From NCBI GenBank assembly GCA_016795465.1, contig JAEUHK010000047.1, positions 1-64,000 on the forward strand: DNA of 64,000 bases. The letters run 5' to 3'. Positions 6,930-14,968 of this stretch are shown here, one piece after another. Every line of letters starts with the position of its first letter. The stretch's first letter is position 1. Made by a program: the position numbers and the translations under genes. This DNA is from Verrucomicrobiaceae bacterium. Its GTDB lineage: Bacteria; Verrucomicrobiota; Verrucomicrobiia; Verrucomicrobiales; Verrucomicrobiaceae. The notes under the pieces were generated by a model. It saw only the letters and a program-made list of their open reading frames with translations, did no database searches and had not been told where the DNA came from.

Positions 6930-9185
6930 ATGAACCCACCATCATCCTCCCTCCCCATGATGGACCTTCTCGAAGCAGCGCCAGAAAGTGGCACAGGCTT
7001 CCAACCTGTGCGTCCCAGCGCCTCCGAAGCCTTCACGACGTTCGTGAAAAGACAGGTTCAAAACCTGTCCCACTTTCTTTCGCTACTCCTCGACACCTCC
7101 CGCGCCGCCAGTTCCATCTTCCTCTGCGGAAGCTGGAAAACCGGCGCGTTGCTCTGCGCCTCACTGCTGCTCGTGCCGCGCTACTTTCTCTTCGCCATGA
7201 GCGCCACGTTGCTCGGCGGCGTCATCGCGAAACTTATGCATCTGCCCACCGCGATGCGCAAAGACGGCACGCTGCTCTATAACGTGCTCTTGAGCGCTCT
7301 CGCCGTCGCGTGGATCACACGGAACACGACGCTGCCGCCCGCGGCCATCTACGGCATGCTCGGCGTCGCCACGGTGTATTCGCTGCTGCTCTCCGCCGCG
7401 CTGTGGCACTGGTTTCCACTCAAAGCCGGCCTGCCGCCGCTCAGCGTCGCGTTCGTCGTCGTGTTCGGCACGCTGCTGACCTTCTTCCCGCTCGCCGCGG
7501 CCGCTTCCGCCGCCTTTCCGTATGCGCTGCCGGCCGATCCCGCGCTGCCCTTCGTCGTGAACGCCTTCCTGCGCAGCCTGGGCACCATCTTGTTCATGCC
7601 AAATGTGTGGGCGGGCGTCGCTGTGCTCGTCGCGCTGCTCGTGTGGTCGCGTGTGGCCATCGTGAATGCCATCGCAGGTTACGCGGGTGGCATTCTCGTC
7701 GTGAAAATGCTCGAGGCCTGCGGCTTGCAGTGGTTCGGCTGGTTCGCGGGTCATAATTACCTGCTCGCCGGCATGGCGCTCGGTGCGGTGTATTTTGTTC
7801 CATCATGGAGCAGCCTCGCGCTCGCCTTTGGCGGCGGTGCGGTGGCCGCGTTGAATGTCGCCGCGGTGCAGCACTTCCTCCGCGGCTCCGGTTGGGAATA
7901 CCTGCCGCTGCCGTATCTGCTCACCATCTGGAGTTTTCTCTGCGCCATGCGCCTGCGTGAGAAATCCGGCTCGCTGCTGCCCACCGTCGGCACCTTTGAA
8001 AATCCCGAGGCCGCCGCGGCCAGCATCGCGCTCGCGAATGCACGCTTCCCGCATCGTCACGAGACGCATGTGCTGCTGCCCACCTCACGCGAGGTCACCG
8101 TCACCCAAGGCTTCAACGACAAGCTCTCGCATCGCGGCGATTGGAAGCACGCGCTCGACTTCGAAGTACTCGACGCCGCTGGAAACCCCTGCCCGCCCGG
8201 CTGCGACGACGATTTGAGCCGCTACTACACGCAGGGCCTCGAAATCCGCGCCCCCGGCAGCGGTGAAGTCCTCCGCGTCATCGACAACGTGCCCGACAAC
8301 GCCCCCGGCGGCTGCAACTTCGCGCAGAACTGGGGCAACCACCTCATCCTCCGCCTCGATCACGGCGGCATCGTGAAGCTCGCGCACTTCACCAAGAACG
8401 GCATCCATGTGAAACCCGGCCAGCACGTCACCGCCGGCGATCTCCTCGGCTACTGCGGCAACACCGGCCGCTCCCCCGTGCCGCACATCCACCTGCACGC
8501 CCAAACCACCACCGACACCGGCGCACCGACGACGCCCTTCTGCCTCACGAACATTTTCACACGCACCGAGAACGGTCTGCGCTGGGAATTCGCTCGTGTG
8601 CCTCAGGTCGGAGAGCGCCTCTCAGCCGCCGTGCTCTCTCACACCGTGCTGGGCACACTGGCGCACTTCGCACCAGGTGTGGCCACCTACCGTCAGTCAG
8701 GTCAATCCGGTCAGTTACGTCTCACGACCACCCTCGATGAAGCCGGCCGCTACATCCTCTCCTCCGAAAACGGCCGCCTCACCGCCGTGCTCGGCCTTCA
8801 CGCGCTTCAAATCACGCACAGCCGCCTCGACGGCGCCTCCGAGCTGCTGCGGCTCCTTTCGTTCGCCATGCCCACCGTGCCCTTCGCTTATCAGAGCGGC
8901 ATGATTTGGGAGGATTGTGTCGCTTCGAGCACGAAGCGGCGCGGTTGGGCATGGGCGGGCGCTTACCTGGGTCAGCGCACGCAGCGTGTCATCACGAGGC
9001 ATGCGCTGCATCCCACGCATCACCGCCTGCAGCTTCTCACCACGCTCCCCGATGCCCCCGCGCATCTGCCACGCGAGATCGAATTCACCCTCGAACCCAT
9101 CCGCGGCCTCACGCAGCTCACCGCCCGCTACACCGACCGCGAAGTCACCTTCACGCAGACCTCCTTCACCTCCACTCTTCCATGA
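6930..9185 (+). CDS. Urea-transporter-fold membrane domain fused to M23 metallopeptidase
   Basis: The 751-residue product has two parts. Residues about 50-345 are strongly hydrophobic and contain two related halves; the second starts NAFLRSLGTILFMPN and has LPLPYLLTIWSF, matching the repeats of bacterial urea transporters. Residues about 375-535 form a LytM/M23 peptidase with KHALDFEV (zinc His and Asp), PHIHLHAQ (HxH zinc site near 518) and a GxHVxxGxxLGYCGNTG core. About 200 residues of beta-rich tail follow. Residues 18-50 are encoded by a palindromic element, so the functional start may be later. The stop overlaps the next ATG by ATGA. Confidence 0.8.
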   Translation: MNPPSSSLPMMDLLEAAPESGTGFQPVRPSASEAFTTFVKRQVQNLSHFLSLLLDTSRAASSIFLCGSWKTGALLCASLLLVPRYFLFAMSATLLGGVIAKLMHLPTAMRKDGTLLYNVLLSALAVAWITRNTTLPPAAIYGMLGVATVYSLLLSAALWHWFPLKAGLPPLSVAFVVVFGTLLTFFPLAAAASAAFPYALPADPALPFVVNAFLRSLGTILFMPNVWAGVAVLVALLVWSRVAIVNAIAGYAGGILVVKMLEACGLQWFGWFAGHNYLLAGMALGAVYFVPSWSSLALAFGGGAVAALNVAAVQHFLRGSGWEYLPLPYLLTIWSFLCAMRLREKSGSLLPTVGTFENPEAAAASIALANARFPHRHETHVLLPTSREVTVTQGFNDKLSHRGDWKHALDFEVLDAAGNPCPPGCDDDLSRYYTQGLEIRAPGSGEVLRVIDNVPDNAPGGCNFAQNWGNHLILRLDHGGIVKLAHFTKNGIHVKPGQHVTAGDLLGYCGNTGRSPVPHIHLHAQTTTDTGAPTTPFCLTNIFTRTENGLRWEFARVPQVGERLSAAVLSHTVLGTLAHFAPGVATYRQSGQSGQLRLTTTLDEAGRYILSSENGRLTAVLGLHALQITHSRLDGASELLRLLSFAMPTVPFAYQSGMIWEDCVASSTKRRGWAWAGAYLGQRTQRVITRHALHPTHHRLQLLTTLPDAPAHLPREIEFTLEPIRGLTQLTARYTDREVTFTQTSFTSTLP
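6983..7078 (+). repeat. Twin-hairpin palindromic element (GTGFQPV type)
   Basis: This 96-bp segment has terminal inverted arms (AGAAAGTGG at 6983-6991, CCACTTTCT at 7070-7078). Each arm contains its own hairpin: CACAGG/CCTGTG and GACAGG/CCTGTC. It lies in frame in the N-terminus of the urea-transporter/M23 gene and encodes a segment beginning ESGTGFQPV. I know similar GTGFQPV-type repeats from Planctomycetes/Verrucomicrobia proteins. Confidence 0.75.
8694..8714 (+). repeat. 9-bp tandem repeat in the M23 fusion gene
   Basis: Two full units (cagtcaggt, caatccggt) and a partial third encode QSGQSGQ in the tail of the protein. The unit is the same as at 3938-3967. Confidence 0.45.
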
Positions 9186-9829
9186 AAACAACGCTTCTCC
9201 TTCTTCTCTTCGCCACGCTCGGTCACGCGGCCGATCTCCAAAAAGCCGCCGATGCCTGGCAGCAATCAATCACGGCGGAAACAAGCAATGATTTCGCCAC
9301 CGCCATGCAGCACGTCATCAGCTTCAAAAACGCCGGAGGTGATCCTTACCTCGCCTCCGTGCGTGCGGGATGGCTCTCCTTCCAATCGAAGGACTATGAG
9401 AAGGCCGTGCAGTTTTACACCGCCGCCATCAAATACGAGCCACGCGCCATCACACCGCATCTCGGCCTCACTTACACCTACCAGGCCATGCAAAAGGCCA
9501 AAGACACGCTCGCCGCCGCGTCGAACGGCCTGAAGGTCGATCAATACAACTTCGCTCTCCTGCTCATCGCCGGCGAACTGCTTTACAACCAACGCGACTA
9601 CCGCAAAGCCGAGACCTACTTCGACCGGGCCCACCATCAGCGCCCCGAAGACGCCACCGCGCTGAGCTGGCTCGGTTGGGCGCAGATCGCGCAAGGCCAG
9701 GTGAAGCTCGCCGCGCCGAACTTTGAGAAGCTCATGCTCCTCAATCCGAACGGTTACATGGTTCAACAAGGCTACAACATCTCCCACGGCATCCCACCGC
9801 AGAACCTCCAGGCCTCCAACCGCCGCTGA
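9182..9829 (+). CDS. Secreted TPR protein
   Basis: The ATG at 9182 overlaps the previous stop (ATGA) and opens a clear signal peptide, MKTTLLLLLFATLGHA, so this start is preferred over earlier in-frame ones. The mature part (about 195 residues) is built of TPR-like helical pairs, e.g. YLASVRAGWLSFQSKDYEKA, YNFALLLIAGELLYNQRDYRK and ATALSWLGWAQIAQGQVKLA. TPRs are protein-binding scaffolds; here it would act outside the cytoplasmic membrane. Tight coupling to the urea-transporter/M23 fusion suggests the two products interact. Confidence 0.8.
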   Translation: MKTTLLLLLFATLGHAADLQKAADAWQQSITAETSNDFATAMQHVISFKNAGGDPYLASVRAGWLSFQSKDYEKAVQFYTAAIKYEPRAITPHLGLTYTYQAMQKAKDTLAAASNGLKVDQYNFALLLIAGELLYNQRDYRKAETYFDRAHHQRPEDATALSWLGWAQIAQGQVKLAAPNFEKLMLLNPNGYMVQQGYNISHGIPPQNLQASNRR

Positions 9830-9833
9830 GATC

Positions 9834-11219
9834 ATGCTCACGCCCGCCCAGATCCGCGAACGCGGTGCCAAACTCCACACTGCACTCGATGCTGTCATCG
9901 GGCAGCGCTCGTGGAGCACGCCGAAGCGTCGCGCGCATCAGTGGCGGACGCTCAAAAAGCTCGTGCAGCATGCCTTTGAGCACGTTCCGCTCTACCAGCG
10001 CCTTTTCGCCAAAAACGGCTTCAAGCCCGAGATGCTCGAAGATTGGGACGATCTCCAAAAACTGCCTCTTTTGACCAAAAACGATCTTCGCGAAGCAGAT
10101 GAGCATTCGTTGAACGCGACAGCGTCCTGGAGTGCTCCAGCCCTCTGGAGCTTTTCGCAGGCCGAAGACCTCTCGAAAGCGCCGGAGGGCCGGCGCACTC
10201 CAAAACGCTCACGCGACGATTTCCGCTGGCTCGCCTCATCGGGCTCTACCGGTATCCCCGCAAAGATCGCCCGCTCCGAAACCTCGCTCTGGCATTACAT
10301 GGCTTGGAACACGGCCTTGTTCTTCGATTGGTGCGGTGGTCAGCCGATTTCGAACGGCTTGTATCTCGTCGATTTCGCGCCGGACAGCATCGACTTCGCC
10401 GCGGCGGACCTGCTGCGCACCACCGTGCCGGATTCGCGGCTGTTTTCGGTGCATGATCCGGTGTCGAAACTCACGGAAAAGGTGCTCAGCATCGCACCGG
10501 AGTTCATTTCATCCTATCCGTCCACACTGCGAGCCATCGCCCTCGAACTCGGAGGCCGTGTAATCGCCAAAACGAAGCTCATCCACCTCACCTCCGAGAT
10601 GCTCGATGCGCACACAAGGCATCTGCTCGGCAAAGTTTTCCCGAACGCGAAGCTCATCGAGACCTACACGAGCACCGAAGGTGGACTCGTGGCCTTCCAA
10701 TGCACGCACGATGCCCGCTGGCACATCGCGGAGACGAATGTGATCGCCGAGATTGTCGATGACGAAGGCAAACCGACCGATGGACTCGGCCATCTCGTCA
10801 TCACCGACCTCACCAACGAAGCCACACCGATCATCCGCTATCGCGGCCTCGGTGATCTTGCCCGTTGGGAGACCTCGCCATGCCCGTGTGGCTCCACCTT
10901 GAGAAGCATCCGCCAGCTCGAAGGCCGCAGCGCCGCCATGCTGCGCACGCGCAGCGGCATCTGGCTGTCGCCGTTTGTCATCACCAATGCCATCGAAGAG
11001 GTGCCCGGACTGGCGCAGTATCAAGTCGTGCAGACCCAGCCCGGCTGCATTGACGTCAAAATCGTCGCCACCAACACCGCGGATCTTGAGCCGCATCTGC
11101 TCCGCGTGCTCGACCATGCCGACATGGACGTTCGCGTCAGCCTCGTGCCCGAAATCAAACCCCAAGGCCGCGGCCACAAGGTGCCGCTGGTCGTCTCCGA
11201 ACTCTCCCAAGCCGCATGA
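9834..11219 (+). CDS. Adenylate-forming enzyme, CapK/phenylacetate-CoA ligase-like
   Basis: The start at 9834, four bases after the TPR gene stop, gives 461 residues. The ANL-superfamily ATP loop is present as SSGSTGIPAKI (about residues 135-145), as are ETYTSTEGG, the IIRYRGLGDLARW region and a zinc-like CPCG. CapK-like members activate carboxylates and occur in capsule and peptide clusters; the substrate here is unknown. Residues about 95-128 are encoded by an inserted 102-bp palindromic element (10116-10217) just before the ATP loop; the frame stays open. The ATG of the next gene overlaps the stop (ATGA). Confidence 0.8.
   Translation: MLTPAQIRERGAKLHTALDAVIGQRSWSTPKRRAHQWRTLKKLVQHAFEHVPLYQRLFAKNGFKPEMLEDWDDLQKLPLLTKNDLREADEHSLNATASWSAPALWSFSQAEDLSKAPEGRRTPKRSRDDFRWLASSGSTGIPAKIARSETSLWHYMAWNTALFFDWCGGQPISNGLYLVDFAPDSIDFAAADLLRTTVPDSRLFSVHDPVSKLTEKVLSIAPEFISSYPSTLRAIALELGGRVIAKTKLIHLTSEMLDAHTRHLLGKVFPNAKLIETYTSTEGGLVAFQCTHDARWHIAETNVIAEIVDDEGKPTDGLGHLVITDLTNEATPIIRYRGLGDLARWETSPCPCGSTLRSIRQLEGRSAAMLRTRSGIWLSPFVITNAIEEVPGLAQYQVVQTQPGCIDVKIVATNTADLEPHLLRVLDHADMDVRVSLVPEIKPQGRGHKVPLVVSELSQAA
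10116..10217 (+). repeat. 102-bp twin-hairpin palindromic element, copy 1
   Basis: Left and right halves are imperfect inverted copies of about 42 bases. Each half carries its own hairpin (CTCCAG/CTGGAG and GCGCCGG/CCGGCGC). The element is 34 codons long and is read in frame as a segment containing SWSAPALWSFSQ. A second copy of the same length, differing at roughly 12-14 bases by eye, lies at 57571-57672 in an unrelated gene. Confidence 0.88.
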
Positions 11220-12712
11220 AGACGCTCCTCGATCATGTTCTCCGCGGCTTCGGCCAGATGTTCGTGTGCAACAATCGCGGCACAGGCCTTTGTGTGCTGA
11301 TCGGGCTTTTCATCCTCTCGCCGCAATCCGCGCTGCTGGCCTTGCTCGGCGCTTCGGTCATCTCGTGGGCGGCGATGAGGCTGGCGAAGGATGCGGAGAT
11401 TTTGAAGACGGGGCTGTTCAGCGTGAACGGGGCCTTGCTCGGCGCGGTGTGGATGGCGTTTCCGCAGATGCCGCTGTGGGCGCAGATCACGGCGACGGTT
11501 CTCGGCGCGGTGCTGATGGCCAAAGTGTTCGTTTCGATGGCGGAGCGGATGCATCGGAAGCGTTCGCCGTATGTGCTTTTCAGTCTGCCGTATGTCGCCG
11601 CGGCCTGGGTGGCGATTTTGACGTTGATGGCGGCCGGTGTGCATGACGCGGAACTCACGCGTGGATGGCGGGCGTTGCTCGCGAATGATCTCGACAAGGC
11701 CGAGCAGCACTTTTTGCAGACGGAAGTGCACACCGATGAGGCAGAGGCGTCTCGCTGCGCGGGGCTTGGCTGGAGTCTGTTTCGTCGCGGCGACCAAATC
11801 GGGGCCCAGCAGGCTTTCTCACGCGTGCTCACGCTCGAAACCGGCGTGGCCGATGCCTACGACGGACTCGGCTGGAGTCGTTTCCGCGAAAACCGCATCG
11901 AGGATGCCGAGATGGCTTTTCGACGTGCAGTGGCACTCGACGGCTTTTTTGCCGATTCGTGGGATGGACTGGGCTGGTGCGCTTTGGCGGCTCACAAGCC
12001 CGCGGAAGCCCGTCGGCACTTCACGATGGCCGTTTTGTGTGCGCCACTGTTCGCGGATGCCTGGCAAGGTCTCGCGATGACGTTGGATGATGGCATGCCA
12101 AAGCAATCGGCGATGGCCATGAGCAGCTTCTTGAGCCGTCAGCTCTCGCTTTCAGCACAATTCACCTCGTCACGCGTGCTGCTGTGCTGGCTGTGGTTCT
12201 TTCTTGGCATCCTATGGCATTCACGCACGAGCGCGGCGATGGCCCTGATGGGTGTTTCGATGTGCTTGGTGGGATCGAAATGGCTTCCCGGCTTCGGCGA
12301 TGCCTCGCTGGCTATGAATATCGTGGCGATGTTCGTGGCCCTTGGTGGTCATTACCTTCGCCTGAATGCTCGCAGCATCGTGTGGATGCTGTTGCTCGCA
12401 GTGGCGATGGCCTGGGCACATCCGTGGCTGAGTGATCAACTGCTCGCCACCGGCCTGCTGCCGCTTTGCCTTCCTTTTAATACGGCGCTGCTTCTAAGCC
12501 TCGCGGTGATGCGCCGGGATCGCGTGCCGGTCGAGTGGGCGGTGTGCTCGCCCGCGGAGATCCGGGTCTTTTTTGCCCAAAAGGAGGTCGCTGAGGCATG
12601 CTGGGCAAAATTACGGAAATCAGATGCGGAGAAAAGCTCCGTGCATCGGCCCGCGGCCTGCTCACTATGGCAGGCCAACCATGTCATCCGTCCCACGACC
12701 CGGAACGCTTGA
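11216..12712 (+). CDS. Urea-transporter fold interrupted by a TPR domain
   Basis: The 498-residue protein begins LRGFGQMFVCNNRGTGL, the entry motif of bacterial urea transporters, and its first 145 residues form one half-repeat (GLFSVNGALLG, VLFSLPYVAAAW). Residues about 150-300 are soluble TPR units (GLGWSLFRRGDQIGAQQAF; GLGWSRFRENRIEDAEMAF). Membrane segments resume at about 315-455 with a second half ending LLPLCLPFNTALLL. The TPR block therefore sits between the two halves of the transporter. The start overlaps the previous stop by four bases. The C-terminal 40 residues are soluble and overlap the next gene by 32 bases. Confidence 0.75.
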   Translation: MKTLLDHVLRGFGQMFVCNNRGTGLCVLIGLFILSPQSALLALLGASVISWAAMRLAKDAEILKTGLFSVNGALLGAVWMAFPQMPLWAQITATVLGAVLMAKVFVSMAERMHRKRSPYVLFSLPYVAAAWVAILTLMAAGVHDAELTRGWRALLANDLDKAEQHFLQTEVHTDEAEASRCAGLGWSLFRRGDQIGAQQAFSRVLTLETGVADAYDGLGWSRFRENRIEDAEMAFRRAVALDGFFADSWDGLGWCALAAHKPAEARRHFTMAVLCAPLFADAWQGLAMTLDDGMPKQSAMAMSSFLSRQLSLSAQFTSSRVLLCWLWFFLGILWHSRTSAAMALMGVSMCLVGSKWLPGFGDASLAMNIVAMFVALGGHYLRLNARSIVWMLLLAVAMAWAHPWLSDQLLATGLLPLCLPFNTALLLSLAVMRRDRVPVEWAVCSPAEIRVFFAQKEVAEACWAKLRKSDAEKSSVHRPAACSLWQANHVIRPTTRNA

Positions 12713-14096
12713 AAAAGCGCTCAAAATCAACCTTTCGAAACAGATTTACGGCACCTTCGCGGAGATCGGAGCCGGCCAGGAAATCGCAAACTGGTTCTTC
12801 CGCGCCGGTGGCGCCTCGGGCACCGTAGCGAAGACGATGAGCGCCTATGACATGGTGATCAGCGATGAGATCTACGGCAAGGCCACGCGTTACGTTTCCC
12901 GCCAGCGCATGTGCTCGATGATGGAGCACGAGTACCCGATGCTCATTCAACGCCTCGCGGCGAAGCGTGGCGAGACAACGAGCTTCTTCACGATGGCGGA
13001 CACGATCCGCGCCCGCGCCTATAGCGACACCAATCAAGAGTGCCACGGCTGGATCGGTCTGCGTTTTCAAACCGACCCCGGTGCCCCGAGCAATGACATC
13101 CAACTGCATGTGCGCTTGTTTGATGACTCGAACACCCGCCAGTCGGAGGCCGTGGGCATCCTTGGCGTGAACTTACTTTACGCCGCCTTCCACTTCCGCG
13201 ATTCGATCGACGAATTCCTCGCCAGCCTGCTCGATGGCCTGACGCGGAAGCGCGTGGAGATCGACATGATCGACTTCACCGGCCCTGCCTTTGCCTCGAT
13301 GGACTATCAAGACCGTCTCGTGGCACTGAAGCTCGTGCGTCTCGGCCTCGCGGATGCGGCTTTGTTTGGTGCCAATGGCGAAATTTGGCAGGCGAGCGAT
13401 GTGCTTTACAAAAAGCCCGTCTTCCTGAAACGCGGCAGCTTTGACCCAATCACCAACCTGAACCTCGACATGATTGCCCGCGGTCAGGCCGCCTTCCTCG
13501 CCGACTTCGGCGATCAGGCCCGCGACAACGTGGAGATCCTCGAACTGACGATGCACAACCTGCTCGCCTCCGGCTGCGAGGTGCCCGACAGCGAGTTTTT
13601 GGCGCGTGCGGATGTCTTGCAGGCACTCGGCAAAAACGTGCTCATCTCGAAGTATCCCGAGTTCCACCGCGTGAGCGCCTTCCTCGCCCGTCACACGCAG
13701 ATGCCCATCGCCATCGTGCTGGGCCTGCCGCTCTTCCAGGAGCTCTTCAACGAACGCTGGTGCGCCGACCTCGAAGGTGGTCTGCTGGAGTCCTTTGGCC
13801 GTCTCTTCAAAAATCAGGTCCGCGTCTATGTCTATCCCATGGGCGATCCAATGACTGGCAAGGTCCTCGGTGCCGCCGATGCCAAGCTCACCCCCGAGAA
13901 GCGCCATCTGCTGCGCTACCTGATGGATACCAACAGCGTGCGTCCGCTGGATGATCCACATGCGGAGTTCATCTTCCACACCAGTGCCGAAGTGCGCAAG
14001 ATGATCGAGGTAGGCGATGACCGCTGGCGATCCCTCGTGCCGGACATCGTGCTCCGCCAAGGCCCGTGGAAAGAGATGGCGCGGCCGGCGATGTGA
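12681..14096 (+). CDS. Conserved protein of the TFAEIGAGQE family, function unknown
   Basis: I chose the ATG at 12681 (471 residues) because conservation-like sequence starts with KALKINLSKQIYGTFAEIG. I recognise the family from bacterial genomes, where it carries inconsistent automatic names, but know no established function. It has no signal peptide or membrane segment and looks like a globular cytosolic enzyme: AYDMVISDEIYGKATRYV, MIDFTGPAFASMDYQDRLV, then a helical C-terminal half. The gene overlaps the end of the urea-transporter/TPR gene by 32 bases in another frame, so it may be translationally coupled. Confidence 0.75.
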   Translation: MSSVPRPGTLEKALKINLSKQIYGTFAEIGAGQEIANWFFRAGGASGTVAKTMSAYDMVISDEIYGKATRYVSRQRMCSMMEHEYPMLIQRLAAKRGETTSFFTMADTIRARAYSDTNQECHGWIGLRFQTDPGAPSNDIQLHVRLFDDSNTRQSEAVGILGVNLLYAAFHFRDSIDEFLASLLDGLTRKRVEIDMIDFTGPAFASMDYQDRLVALKLVRLGLADAALFGANGEIWQASDVLYKKPVFLKRGSFDPITNLNLDMIARGQAAFLADFGDQARDNVEILELTMHNLLASGCEVPDSEFLARADVLQALGKNVLISKYPEFHRVSAFLARHTQMPIAIVLGLPLFQELFNERWCADLEGGLLESFGRLFKNQVRVYVYPMGDPMTGKVLGAADAKLTPEKRHLLRYLMDTNSVRPLDDPHAEFIFHTSAEVRKMIEVGDDRWRSLVPDIVLRQGPWKEMARPAM

Positions 14097-14140
14097 TTCG
14101 CGAATGACGAATCGCGAAGGCCGGCTAGGCTCGCGCTGCC

Positions 14141-14494
14141 ATGAGTGACAAGACCATTTTCCAGAAGATCATCGACCGCGAAATCCCCGCGCCGCTCGTC
14201 TATGAAGACGAACTGGTGGCCGCCTTCAACGACATCCAGCCGCAGGCTCCCACGCACATCCTCATCGTGCCGAAGAAGCTCATTCCGCGTGTGGGTGAGG
14301 CCGGGGCCGAGGATCAGGCAACGCTTGGTGCCCTGCTGCTGGCCGCGGGCAAGATCGCCGACAAGCTCGGCATCAAATCCCGCGACAAAGGCTTCCGCCT
14401 CGTGATCAACCATGGTCGCGACGCGGGCGAGAGCGTGCCGCATCTGCATGTTCACCTGCTCGCCGGTCGCCAGCTCGAATGGCCTCCAGGTTGA
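14141..14494 (+). CDS. HIT family nucleotide-binding hydrolase (HINT-like)
   Basis: The 117-residue protein starts MSDKTIFQKIIDREIPA and ends with the histidine-triad motif HLHVHLLAG, matching bacterial HINT (YcfF/HinT) over its whole length. HINT proteins hydrolyse AMP-lysine and other purine phosphoramidates through the triad histidine. It lies 44 bases after the preceding gene on the same strand. No pathway link is evident from the neighbours. Confidence 0.93.
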   Translation: MSDKTIFQKIIDREIPAPLVYEDELVAAFNDIQPQAPTHILIVPKKLIPRVGEAGAEDQATLGALLLAAGKIADKLGIKSRDKGFRLVINHGRDAGESVPHLHVHLLAGRQLEWPPG

Positions 14495-14539
14495 GATTTT
14501 TTGCAACTTCGGGCTGCCTGCCCGGTTTTTTGAAACGTC

Positions 14540-14965
14540 ATGGAACCGTTTTCACCTCAAGATCCCCTTCGCAAGCTGCTCGGCCAGGCCCGGGAAGCCG
14601 AGGTGCGCCCGAATTTCACTCAAAACGTCGTGCGCATGGCCCGGCAGACGCCGCAGGATCGCGGCTGGCTGGCCTCGCTGCGGGCGTGGTGGGAGGAAAA
14701 CACCATGATCGGTGGTCTCAGCATCGCCGGTGGTGCCGTGGCGGCCCTCGCGCTGGCTTTTGTGACGCTGCAGCCTTCCACGACTGGTCCTCAAGTAGCC
14801 GATGAGCCTGCTAAAGCTGTGCAACCGGCTGCGGTGCTCGATGAAATGCCGATCCTGCCGGAGAGCGAGGCGGTCTGGGAAAGTCCGCTGCATACCGAGG
14901 CTCTCTTTGCGGTCGAGGACAGCTCGCAGTTCACGGACAGCGAGATCAGCTTCCTGCTTTATTGA
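14540..14965 (+). CDS. Small single-pass membrane protein, unknown
   Basis: The 141-residue protein has a soluble N-terminus (PLRKLLGQAREAEVRPNFTQNV), one membrane segment at about residues 54-75 (IGGLSIAGGAVAALALAF) and an acidic exposed tail. The layout, a short cytosolic part with a helical motif followed by one membrane helix, is like anti-sigma or RNA-polymerase-regulating membrane proteins, but no zinc-binding anti-sigma motif is present and no sigma factor is adjacent. It ends three bases before a convergent gene. Treat as hypothetical. Confidence 0.6.
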   Translation: MEPFSPQDPLRKLLGQAREAEVRPNFTQNVVRMARQTPQDRGWLASLRAWWEENTMIGGLSIAGGAVAALALAFVTLQPSTTGPQVADEPAKAVQPAAVLDEMPILPESEAVWESPLHTEALFAVEDSSQFTDSEISFLLY

Positions 14966-14968
14966 GCC

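Noticed and set aside
10116..10217. CRISPR or insertion-sequence ends for the palindromic repeats
   Set aside because: Elements are dispersed single copies without spacers, and no transposase frame lies between or beside them.
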